Shown here: positions 1-9,649 of the stretch, piece by piece
Layout of the letters: each line of letters begins with the position of its first letter
Numbering within the stretch: position 1 is the first letter of the stretch
NCBI GenBank assembly: GCA_949130495.1
Contig: OX422208.1
Span: 645,938,023-646,002,022, forward strand
DNA from: Sambucus nigra
Taxonomy: Eukaryota > Streptophyta > Magnoliopsida > Dipsacales > Adoxaceae
Direction: 5' to 3'
DNA length: 64,000 bases
Notes under the pieces: generated by a model
Database searches by the model: none
What the model was told of the DNA's origin: nothing
What the model saw: the letters and a program-made list of their open reading frames with translations, nothing else
Made by a program: the position numbers and the translations under genes

Positions 1-150
1 TTAGAGTCGGACCATATACTCGGCGAGATATTAAGTTAATTAATGGGCATATTAATTAAATTAGAGTCGGACCATAGACTCGGGGAGATATTAACTTAAT
101 TAATGGGTTAATTAATTAAATTAGAGTCGGACCCTAGACTCGAGAATATG
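1..150. repeat. 60-bp tandem repeat, about 2.4 copies
   Basis: Two nearly identical 60-base units (1-60, 61-120) and a partial third, each beginning ttagagtcgga and containing the taattaatgg core. The array is cut by the window start, so its true copy number is unknown. It lies immediately left of the hAT insertion, in sequence I regard as the left part of the same LTR remnant that resumes at 4306. Confidence 0.85.
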
Positions 151-203
151 TTGGGTAGTGTTATGAACTTTGTACACGGTAAAGTCAGGATTAAATTTTA
201 TAT

Positions 204-211
204 ATATATAT
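204..211. repeat. hAT target-site duplication, left copy
   Basis: The 8 bases atatatat precede the left terminus, and the same 8 bases follow the right terminus at 4306-4313. Eight bases is the hAT duplication length. The site lies in a TA microsatellite, so the match alone is weak; the matching terminal inverted repeats are what make it convincing. Confidence 0.7.
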
Positions 212-230
212 CAAGGTTCTAAAAAACGCG
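212..230 (+). repeat. hAT terminal inverted repeat, left
   Basis: Nineteen bases starting caaggttcta. It pairs with the inverted right end at 4287-4305, differing at three positions. Confidence 0.8.
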
Positions 231-836
231 AGGCGTGACCGAGGCGTAGAGGCCAAGCCTTAAGCCTTAGAAGCCTAGGCGTGCCTTGGCGTGAAAAGGC
301 GTTTAGGCCTTTTTTAATATATTTTAATATTTTTTAATTATAACAAGGCTAATAAAAAATAGTGAAAATGTACATACCCAATAAAAATAATACTGAAATG
401 GTACATACCTTAAAAATATATCCGTATATTTGCAATTAGGACGCCTTTTCCATATGCATGCTCCGTAAGTCCTCATCATGTTATCACCCAATTCCATGCA
501 ATCAAAATTCAATGTAGTCAATAAAATAATTTAAATAAATAATATTAATCAATATGAATAAAATCAAAATAGCCCCTTAAAAAATAGAAAATGATACATA
601 CCTTGAAATTGAATACTAATATATGCATTGGGAGCCCTTTTCCATGTGCATGCTCCACAAGTCCACATCACCCTAATAAACTTACACTACAATAATTCAA
701 ATTAAAATACTAAAACGATCCATTAGTTTGTACAACCCAAGTTTCAACCAAACAACATATTTCTCAAATAAGGTCATAAATATTACAATCTTTTAAACTT
801 AAACAAACATGTTTAATCATCTAATTCCTTATCGGA

Positions 837-3280
837 CTACAATTCAAAATCATCTTCTTCATCCATTCCATCTTATGTGCCATCCGATACAAAATCCTCT
901 TCATCGGGTTCCCTTATTTCACTTTCATCACGGGCATTTCTACCGCTTCTTCTAGGTTGTAAAATCTCATTTGCCTATTCTACAGCCGCATCCCATGTAA
1001 TTCCAGAACCAGCCTCCACCCCATCCACACTCTCATCATCATTATCACAACCATCAACAATCCATGATTGTGCATTAGTAGCATTACTTGCTAGCAATTT
1101 ATCCTTCTTCTTTTTCTTATCATTCTTGTTCTTCAACCTTGCATTGAATTGCACAAATACTAGATTATTCATTCTCGTGGTATCTAATCTATTCCTCTTC
1201 TTGGTGTGTATCTACATTACGAAAACAAAATATCAGGATATTAGTATACTTGAAATTATAAAACTAATAACAAAAAGCAACTAAATAGGATATTTATGTA
1301 ACTTACCCCTTCAAAGACACTCCAATTTCGTTCACACCCCGATGAACTAGAAGTCAAACCAAGTATCCTTTCAGCCATTCTCTTCAAATTTGGAGTTCCA
1401 CTTCCATAAAAGTCCCACCAACCAACTAGTCAATGTGAAATAAATAGAATAAGTGGGTGAGAACAATGTAAAGAGTGTGACTAATGTAAATGTACAAAAA
1501 TGAAAAATAGGAATAGTAACATACCAGGGTTACAATTATCATCATTGTTCTCACATCCACTAATCGCTTGCTTTTTGCCGAATGCACCATCCTTCTGGAA
1601 ATACTTATGCAACTCAATATTTAGCGCTTGATTTTGGTTTGCATCATCATCAGGAAAGAAATTCTCAACACAAGTAATCAAATTATCTGTAATCATTAGA
1701 TCATCTTTGATACTCAAATTTTTGTAATAATAAAACAGATTCAACAAATAACCCGTTGTGTGAAGTGGACTATCAATACGACCCTTGCCTTCGGTATCAA
1801 TAATGTCCAAGATCGGTTTATAATCACTCTCTTTCTTCAACGCATTTCTGATTTCATACATAGCCTTTACTACCTCCCCAAACACAAACCCCATTGCAGG
1901 CTTAACATCACCATCAATAAGTCTAAGCACCTTTACTAATGGAGTGAACACTCTTAATCACAACTCAATCAAATTCCAAAACTCACTTGGAACAATAATA
2001 ACGAAAGCCTCCTTCCCCTTTTTGCTCTTATACCATTTAGTCTCATCCCACTCATTGCTAGTCATCATATTTATCAACTCCTATTTTTTGTCAAGAAAAC
2101 TTTGTAAAGTTAAGAAAGATGTAGCAAAACTTGTGACGCCCGGTCTAACTATCTCCTTCTTCGTAAATTTTCTCATTAATGGCAAAGTCTTGTGATGTGC
2201 ATAGATGAAAATAGTGAATGACTTTGCCTTTTGGATCACATTTTTAAAGGTGGGAAGCTTAAAAATCCCCTCAAGCATGAGGTTAATAGTGTGGGTAGCA
2301 CATTAGGTCCAAAAGATGTTTGGCCTTTCTAAAGCCAATAAATTCGTCGCCGCCATATTATTAGTTGCATTATCAGTCACCACCTGAATCATATTTTTTG
2401 GCCCAACATCTTTAATACACCTATTCACATACTCAAACATGTAAGTACCGGTGTGAGCATCACCCGACGCTTCCTTTGAAGAAAGAAAGAAAGGTGGTAC
2501 CTAACTTATAATTCACGCACAAATTCATTATACTTCTCCTTTTTATATCACTCCAAGCATCGGTCATGATTGAACACCCATTCGCTTTCCACTCCTCCTC
2601 TTGCTTTTTAAGTTCTTTTTTGGTGGAGTCCATCTCCCCCTTTAAAAGAGGCTCCCTCAGTTAGTACTCTGAAGGGGGTTTGTAACCTGGGCCATATAAC
2701 CCAACCGCATCAACAAAACTCTTGAAGCTATCATTGTCAATTGCATTAAAAGGTACCCCCGCTTCATATATCCACTTCGCCAAATATTAATGAACCGCTA
2801 ATGCCCTTTTCTTGTCAACAGCATCATTAATATTTTGTTGCTTCTTCTTCATGCAAGCAGATAAGTATGAGTCATCCAACCTAATTTCCCTCGTAAATTG
2901 ATCCATGGGACCATGAAAAGCCCTTTTACGACTCCCACCTTTAAGATTTTCAATTTCTTCTTCATCCTCCTCCTCATTTGTTAAACTTACCTCACTCCTC
3001 CTACTTTTATCACTCACCAATTTTTGGACTTTCTTGTGTTTCGACTCTTCAAGTGCCTCAATAAATTTGGCATTTTGCTCTTCATTAGCCTTACTACATG
3101 GTGCAACACCCAACCCCTTGATTCCAGATACATGAATTTTATGTCTATAGATTCCTGATTTAGTAATTTTTCCACACAATGTGCACTTGATATCATTATT
3201 GTCTTTTGGATTCGCATGAATCGCGGTTTCCCATCCAACATCACTAAGATCTTCCTTTGATGACGCCTCATTAGATGCCA
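837..3280 (-). pseudogene. hAT transposase (BED finger, DUF659, hAT dimerisation region), degenerate
   Basis: A cut-and-paste transposase with the plant hAT layout. From the likely Met at 3280 (MASNEAS), a BED zinc finger shows as CTLCGK...IYRHKIH (about 3190-3120). A DUF659-like core has VVTDNATNNMAA (about 2390-2340) and a CATHTINLML motif (about 2310-2275). The C-terminal dimerisation region has WWDFYGSGTPNLKRMAERIL and SGCERNWSVFEG (about 1425-1310). Two introns are readable with GT..AG borders: 1428-1524 and 1212-1306. The last exon ends EDDFEL then TAG at 837-839. In-frame stops occur near 2670, 2305, 2090, 975 and 870, so the gene is dead, although the domains are complete. The family is clear; exact exon 1 borders are uncertain (an acceptor lies near 3310). 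Confidence 0.85.
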
Positions 3281-4052
3281 TCGACGAATATTCATTTGGA
3301 TCCAGTAACCTATATTGAAAACAGAAAAAGATTAACAATTAATGTACAAAAACAGTTTGCAAAAAAAAATAGAAATCAAATTTTCAGATTAACAGTTAAC
3401 AAATACAAATTAAATTATAAAAAAATAGAAATCAAATTGCAAAAACATATTGCAAAGTTTGTACAGTTAATGGGGTCTATGACTTCATCGATTACCATTA
3501 ATTCTACACTATTTTAACAAAAACAAATTGCAAAAACAAATTATCACTAATGTACAAAATCCAATCATCAATTTCGTAATTAACAAAATAAAAAAGAAAA
3601 AAAAATTACAGACTATGAATGCTTAGCTGAACGAACAAAAGTTACATACTATTTATACAAGAAAAGAAATTGTATAACTTTTGTGAACAAAAGTTAAGAA
3701 AGTTACATACAAATTAACGAATGCTTGTACAGTTAAGAAAGTTAAGAAAGTTACAAAAGGGGAGTGATAAAAGGGGAGCAAAGTTAACAAATGGAGAACT
3801 TACCTAGTTCCTTTAACCAACCTACTGCCTTAACCAAGTATACTTCCTTTAACCAACCTTCACAAAGTTTGTACTGTGAAGGGAGCAAAGTTGAGGGTGA
3901 GAAGAAAAGTGGAGAACTCACCTGAGAAGAACAGGGCATGCCGATCGTGAGAAGAATAGGTCGTGAAAAGTTTTTTTTTTTAGAACAAAATGGCAGATCT
4001 CAATCAAAACACAAATTAGGTTTAGACTTTAGACCGATTTTTCATTCAGCGT

Positions 4053-4092
4053 GTTTTTTTTTTTTTGGGGGGGGGGGGGGGGGGAGGGGGGG
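4053..4092. repeat. T14-G18-A-G7 homopolymer run
   Basis: Fourteen T followed by eighteen G, one A and seven G, inside the 5' side of the hAT element. Such a run can fold as a G-quadruplex and is error-prone in sequencing, so its length should not be trusted. Confidence 0.8.
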
Positions 4093-4286
4093 TTTAAAAG
4101 CTACCAAAACGATGTCGTTTTGGTTAACCCCGAATATTAAAAAAAAAACGCCGCCTAAGGCGCGTTTTACCGTAAAAAAATGTATTTTTTACGCCTTTTT
4201 CAAAAAAAATGTTAACCAAAGTTTACCACGCCTTTGTCCAAGTCTAGGCCCTAAATGGGGCATATCAAAAAAGCCTCGCGACTAGG

Positions 4287-4305
4287 CGCATTTTTTAGAA
4301 CACTG
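4287..4305 (-). repeat. hAT terminal inverted repeat, right
   Basis: The reverse complement reads cagtgttctaaaaaatgcg, the partner of 212-230. It is followed directly by the second atatatat copy (4306-4313). Confidence 0.8.
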
Positions 4306-5889
4306 ATATATATATATATTGTGTGCTCATAAATACCGATGGCTAGGTATTTATTTAGAATTATATGCTCTAGTGCTATCGGGGGAGGTTGCGCGATGTG
4401 GGTGAATCCCCTAGCTTGAGGAGTAGGGCGAGTATATCCCCAGGTCATAGCATCCAAATAGAGGTGGGCATTGAGATGATTATCTTCACACTCGGTGGAA
4501 TATAACCGCCTCCAATACGTTTATATTTCTATGTTCTGATTCGGCGGTGGCTAGCTGTCTCAGAAATCCAGGTGGGACTGAGTAGACCTGGGAAGATAGC
4601 ACTTTAGAGAATGCATCCGATGAGGTATTACTCAGAAGGATGGTTTTAATTATATTCAACATATGTGTGATTGTGGAATATAGTTCTACGTATATAATGG
4701 AGTAGATAATTATATGCGGGTAATTAGATACATGAAGAGAATTTGTATTACTTATATAATTAGTGAATGTTATATGGCTTTTAAGAGCGGTTTTATTTAT
4801 ATTCAGCATATGTATAATTGTGGAATATAGTTCTACGTGTATAATGGAGTAGATAATTATATATGGGTAATTAAATGCATGAAGAGAATTTGTATTACTT
4901 ATATAACTAGTGAATGTTATAGGGCTTTTAAGAGCGGTTTTATTTATATTCAGCATATGTATAATTGTGGAATATAGTTTTACGTATATAATGGAGTAGA
5001 TAATTATATACAGGTAATTAAATACAGGAAGAGAATTTTTATTACTTATATAACTAGTGAATGTTATATGACTTTTAAGAAATGATTAATTAAGTTAATG
5101 TGATAAATAACTTACAAAGTAAAGATACAAATTAATTTGGTTAGAGTAGACTTCAAGGAGTTTCATGACAAGGATAGTTAGACGTGGTGGTATAACTAGG
5201 ATGGTCAGTAAGAATGCGTTAGGTGTGAACTTTAGAGGAGGGGTGAGATGTATCTCAAGGGAGTGCGACACTAACTTAAATATGAAGAGCATTCATACAT
5301 TTTAATTGTTGCATTTTAATTCACTTGCAAAATATTTTCAAAAGGACTTTGGGCTCTGACCCATACTTGAAAAATATTTTCAAAACCTTTTAGGTATCCA
5401 TCCACAGGGATGTCAAACTTGAAGATCTGTTCCAGGGATGTGTAGCTGCAATAGGTGTGGATGTTATAGGATTTGGACATAGAGGCTTCAGTCATTTCAT
5501 TCCTAGAGTAGGATGCAGCTTGGTATTTCTTTCGGGCATGTTGCCCCAGCTATTTTCATTTCAGTCGGAATTTGTACTGGGTATTATTCTTTGTTGAGTT
5601 ATATTAGTGGATGTTGGTTTTCTGCTGATGGTTTATTCGGCCGGTCATTTATTTATTTATTCAGTATTGCTTTAGATTCATGGTTTGTGTGAATGGTTCG
5701 TATTGATATTTATATGGTTGTTATTGTTAAATAAAAAGATTAAAATTTTGACATCATCTTTTGAATACTAGGTGGTTAGTAAGTTTTAAAAAGTTTTCGA
5801 CAGTGATGTTAAGAATGAACCAGATGAGATTCCTATTTTAATTTGATACAGGACTGATCACCCGGCATTTTATTAGGCGGGGTATCACA
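4306..5889 (+). mobile_element. LTR remnant (right part), same family as the element at 51373-58091
   Basis: From the TA repeat onward this follows the LTR copy at about 56750-58091. Shared landmarks are gggaggttgcgcg, the phrase around 'gagtgcgacactaacttaaatatgaa', 'gggctctgaccc', the Gly/Pro-poor 'tttattcggcc' stretch, and an end ggcggggtatcaca against ggcagggtgtcaca. No internal region follows, so this is a solo LTR or truncated copy. Its left part is 1-211, separated by the hAT insertion. No coding region; the ORFs here are chance. Confidence 0.7.
4642..5085 (+). repeat. 148-bp tandem repeat, 3 copies
   Basis: Three units starting near 4642, 4790 and 4937, each with ggttttatttatattcagcata and, 30 bases later, tggaatatagttctacg (4673, 4820, 4968). 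It is an internal minisatellite of the LTR. The related LTRs at 51373 and 55468 have only one equivalent of the unit. Confidence 0.8.
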
Positions 5890-7163
5890 TCCCCCTCTTA
5901 CAAAACAGGATTAGTATCTCACACAACCTCTTAAATATTTTGATCAACAAGGTTCAAAGCATCTTGTTCCATAAAGCCCCCAACCACTGCATTACCTTAT
6001 GTGTAAGGATAAAAATTCCAATTGAGTCCCTTGTGTGTTTTTGATTTATTCTCGAAACAAAACATGTTTTTGAGTCATAGATAGATTTTTTATTTGTCAC
6101 GATCCCACACAGTCTATGATACGGAGATTATTGAAGACATTGCGACTAAGCTTCAAAGATAAATTATGCCAAGATTTCATTGGTGCATGTTTTACGCCTT
6201 CATTACATTCGGAGATCACTCAGGTATTAATGCGTAATGATAATGGAACTCGTAATTTATTTTAATTTATTTTAAAATGATTAAGGATGTTATTTTATTA
6301 AAGAAATATTTTTAAAATGCTTTTAAAGTGTTTAAATGGATTAAATTACATTTATTATAAGATAAAGATGGTTTAGAGTTGTGTTAAAAACAAACTCACG
6401 CATACATTGGTTCAAACGACGTTAACAGTTGTTCAAGCAAGATTCCATTTTCGTTCGAACGATATGGATATCTCGTTCGAGAGACATGCTTAAGTTGTTC
6501 GAACGATCCACCGCCTCAACATTTTTATTTAAGGCGTGTTTTCTCATAATTTTGTAAGTGTGCAGTCCAAAAAAATCAGTATACGAATAGTACATTTTCT
6601 GCACGAGTTTTCTAAGGTTTTCCAAAGCTTAAAAAATCCTTAGAAGTTTCAAAGATCCGAGCTTTCATCCTCATATGAAAAAGTGATCTTTTTTTGCACT
6701 ATTGGTTTGTTCATCACTTTGAACATTGTTGGGTTTCCGGTGAAGAAGCGAAGAAGTTCATGTTCAACATCGTAGATGTTTCCAAGATACATCACACGAG
6801 TGTTATGGACAGGTATCGTGGAAGGATTTATATGGGAACTATAGAGGAGTGGTTGAAGATTCAGAGAAGTTTCAAGACTTGTGGGGATAAAGTCGTTGAG
6901 TAAGATTATCTTTGTACTTTGTAATACCACATTATAGTGATTGTCTGTCTTGGGTCGTCCGAAGTTTTTTCCCTTAGTGGTTTCCTCATACATCCGGCAT
7001 TGACTTTTGTGAGCTTACTTTATTTTACTTTCTTTGATCACTGGATGCATGTTTAGGATTAATCAAGATAAAATTTGGTTAAGTTAAAATTGGTTCGCAA
7101 CTTGGTGCGGTTTAAAATTTGGAAAAAGAGTTTTTCAAAAAGATAGTTGATTTTTTGTCATTC
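5890..7163. other. unassigned AT-rich sequence, no gene
   Basis: No convincing coding region. At 6451-6506 there are two copies of a self-complementary motif, tcgttcgaacga (6451-6462) and gttcgaacga (6497-6506). Just right of the LTR end, the minus strand reads cctgttttgtaagaggggga, which resembles a polypurine tract. The stretch 6690-6900 resembles an LTR leader and both strands give short ORFs there, but no family domain is visible. Confidence 0.4.
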
Positions 7164-8690
7164 CTAAAGCACACTCGAAAGAAAAAGGGGCCTACATTCT
7201 GCAACTCTCTCGGAGACAACCTCTGGAGGCACCTGTTCAGCAATGGCATTAGGCTCCTCCACAATGGTTAGACGATCAACTACAATCTGAAAGAAGGGAT
7301 AAGGTAATGGATTTTAGAGAAAGGCAATAACAAGCATTGCTCAAGCCCTAGTGTGCCCAGAGGACCTTTATGATTACTCGCAAAGGTACACTGTGGTCTC
7401 TTAAAAAAGTCCCAACTTACCTAAAGGATCTAATTGGTTTGTCGACTAGGTAAATTGAGCATTGATCAAGCCCCAGTGTGCCTATAGGACCTTTATGGTT
7501 ACTAGCAAAGGTACATTGTGGTCGCTTAAAAAATCCCCAACTTACCTAAAGGACCTAAATAGTTGCTCGACTTGGTAAATTGGGCATTGATTAAGCCCTA
7601 GTATACCCAGGGAACCTTTATGGCTGCTTGTAAAGGTATATTGTGGTCGCTTAAAAAAGCCCCAACTTACCTAAAGGACCTAAATGGTTAGTCGACTAGG
7701 TAAATTAGGTATTGCTCAAGCCCCAGTGTGCCCAGAGGACCTTTATGGTTACTTACAAAGGTACATTGTGGTCACTTAAAAAAGTCTCAACTTAACTAAA
7801 GGACCTAAATGGTTGCTCGACTAGGTATATTGGTCATTACGCAAGCCCCAGTGTGGTGCCCAGAGGATCTTTATGGTTACTTGCAAAGGTACAATGTGGT
7901 TGTTTAACAAAAGTCCCAATTTACCTAAAGGACCTAAATGGTTGCTCGACTAGGTAGATTAGGCATTGATGAAACAGCACTTAGCTACAAAATATATAGG
8001 CAAAGGCATACCTCTTTGGGGGAAACTCCAATAGTATTTGCCTTCTCAACCGCTACTTTAACCCTAGCTTGATTACCACCCTCCTCCTCTGGGGTAGTTG
8101 TCCTGCCTTCAAAATAGTAGGGCTAAATAACCCCAGTAAGAATTGCTCATTAATAATGGGCTTGGGGGGAATAATCACAAGGGCCCTCTAGGTTTATGGG
8201 AACCTCCTCGATAGGAACAGCCTGTGAGGACAAAGGAGCAAAAGAAAAAATCTAAGTTCATACAAAACAGTGGAGTAAAGACACAAAAGAGTTCATTAAT
8301 TAAGAGCAAATAATCACCACGGAGATGGGATCAGCATTTAGAGTTTTCCCTACTTCACCAGCTAGTATCTCCTTATGAACAACAGGAAAAAAGGGAGTGG
8401 GGACCAAAACTAGGGAAACATACTCCTTTGGGAGTAGGGATGATGAATGAAGATCAAGAGGAGTTTGGTGAGAGGAATGTTGTGGAGTTTGGTGAGACGA
8501 ATGTTGTGCAGTATGGTGAGAGAATTATTGTGGAGTTTGATGAGAGGAATTTTATTGTATCTGTTGGGACAAATGTTGTTGTGTTTGTTGGGAGGAATGA
8601 AGTTGGTCACTTGGAGTCCCTTGTTCCTCGTGCTGATCATTCGCAATAGCATCGTCATCCAAGATGGTATAGTTAGTCGGGGGGAAGCTG
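7164..8690 (-). pseudogene. putative three-exon gene remnant, product not recognised
   Basis: Three minus-strand blocks in one codon phase with good splice signals. Exon A is about 8690-8318, with donor g|gtgatta; it is rich in Gln/His/Ser (HSSHQTPQ repeats) and ends VGKTLNADPIS. Exon B is 8221-8012 (210 bp, 70 codons), with acceptor cctcacag and donor gag|gtatgcc; it reads AVPIEEVPINLEG at its start and ANTIGVSPKE at its end. Exon C is 7286-7164, with acceptor cttctttcag, reading IVVDRLTIVEEP and ending at a TAG. All introns are phase 0. Exons A and B contain in-frame TAA, TGA and TAG. The intron between B and C holds the 124-bp array. The protein is acidic and low complexity. I do not recognise a family; it could be the 3' end of a host gene or of an intron-containing transposon gene. 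Confidence 0.35.
7334..7965. repeat. 124-bp tandem array, five copies plus a partial
   Basis: Units start near 7334, 7459, 7583, 7709 and 7833, and a partial at 7962, with spacings of 124-129. Each has gcattgatcaagcccc, ggacctttatggttact, gcaaaggtacattgtggtc, aacttacctaaaggacc and tgctcgactagg. Copies differ by about 10-15% by eye. The array lies inside the putative intron of the 7164-8690 remnant. Confidence 0.9.
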
Positions 8691-8699
8691 GCTTCTCAG

Positions 8700-9609
8700 T
8701 CGAATACACACGCATGTGGAGAGAAGGGTAATGATCACAATCGACGCACTGACGCCTGGGGTTCCTTGCGTGGAATACACGTGCATCTCTTTGCCTACCA
8801 CATGTATGGTTGGGGTGTGTATGTCAGTTTCATTTAAACCGAAGTGATATATCAATGATGATAAAAGATTGGCAAATTGAAAAAAGGCGTTTGGATTGAT
8901 TGCTTATACACTTGAGCAAGTAAAATGATTTTTAACCTTTAGGGGGGAAGGAAGAATTTGAAAAAACCATTGTATTTCCCCAAGTAAACAATTTCTATGC
9001 ACAAAGGGTGTCACATTAAAACTCCGAGACAGAGACCAAAATTTTAACAGTCATTCAAATGCAAGGTCGTTTGAGTAAAAGAGTTTCATAGTCCTTAGTG
9101 TTCGAGATAAATTATTGCTTCCATATATTCACTGCCTATCTGATCAAAATAACATATGCACACAGGTTGCTCGAAGAGAGGATATTTCATAAAGATTTTT
9201 TTCACAAACAAACAAATATCTCTATGAAGGGGAAAATGTAGAGGGAGGTACAAGCCCAATGATGATTAGCAAAACAAATATTGTATAAATGAAGAATCAA
9301 AGATGGTCACTCGCAGAAGACTAAGGTTGCTCAACGGACTTCCCACAAAGACCCAGCCTAATGAGGGATATAACAATCATACTTTGTAATAGGGATAATG
9401 ATGTACCTATATTAAGTTTTCCTTGTAAATACTAAGTTTACTTTGTAATGTTTGTGAGGTTGATCGGTACCCTTGAGGGACCATGTCTAGCAAGGTATGG
9501 GATAGCTTACATTCTCTATCGAGCAACCTCACCCTGGGTATCTCGTAAGAATTTGGTTTGGAGGATTGGGAGCAAGGCAACGTTGGAAATACTAACCCCT
9601 TTTGAGTAC
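8700..9609. other. unassigned sequence left of the LINE
   Basis: No domain is recognised. About 9260-9609 (gggatataacaatcatac, then ccttgagggaccatg, then gcaacctcaccctggg) resumes after the LINE at 14754, where ctcgagggacctcc and a TATA motif occur. The LINE therefore probably landed in an LTR, which I cannot classify. Confidence 0.35.
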
Positions 9610-9625
9610 TTAGTCAAAACCTTTT
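9610..9625. repeat. LINE target-site duplication, left copy
   Basis: The 16 bases ttagtcaaaacctttt are repeated exactly at 14738-14753. Confidence 0.9.
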
Positions 9626-9649
9626 TTTTTCAAAGAGGATAGGAGCTCC

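Larger units (their letters stand above)
212..4305 (-). mobile_element. hAT-superfamily DNA transposon, near full length, inactive
   Basis: A 4,094-bp element. The left end starts caaggttctaaaaaa and the reverse complement of the right end starts cagtgttctaaaaaa: a 19-bp terminal inverted repeat with 3 mismatches. It is flanked by 8-bp atatatat. Both subterminal regions (about 226-312 and 4140-4290) are crowded with aggcg/cgcct motifs in opposite orientation, as expected for transposase binding sites. The minus strand carries a degenerate BED-finger transposase with stops. About 300-830 on the left is AT-rich untranslated sequence holding a duplicated 30-bp segment (near 451-480 and 641-670). 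About 3340-4140 on the right is AT-rich 5' sequence containing a long T/G run. It is inserted in an LTR of the family seen again at 51373-58091. Confidence 0.88.

Noticed and set aside
877..1284. 135-codon plus-strand ORF, hydrophobic and Ser-rich
   Set aside because: It is the antisense of the hAT transposase 3' exons, whose minus-strand motifs are clear.
6649..6993. 114-codon minus-strand ORF with a plausible-looking protein
   Set aside because: The plus strand of the same stretch looks like an LTR leader, no domain is visible, and the composition is unremarkable.
7334..7965. CRISPR array
   Set aside because: Units are contiguous 124-bp tandem copies with no short repeat and unique spacer pattern, in a plant genome.
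8410..8731. Overlapping ORFs of about 100 codons on both strands
   Set aside because: They are produced by the short imperfect repeats here; the only frame with consistent composition is the minus-strand exon A.
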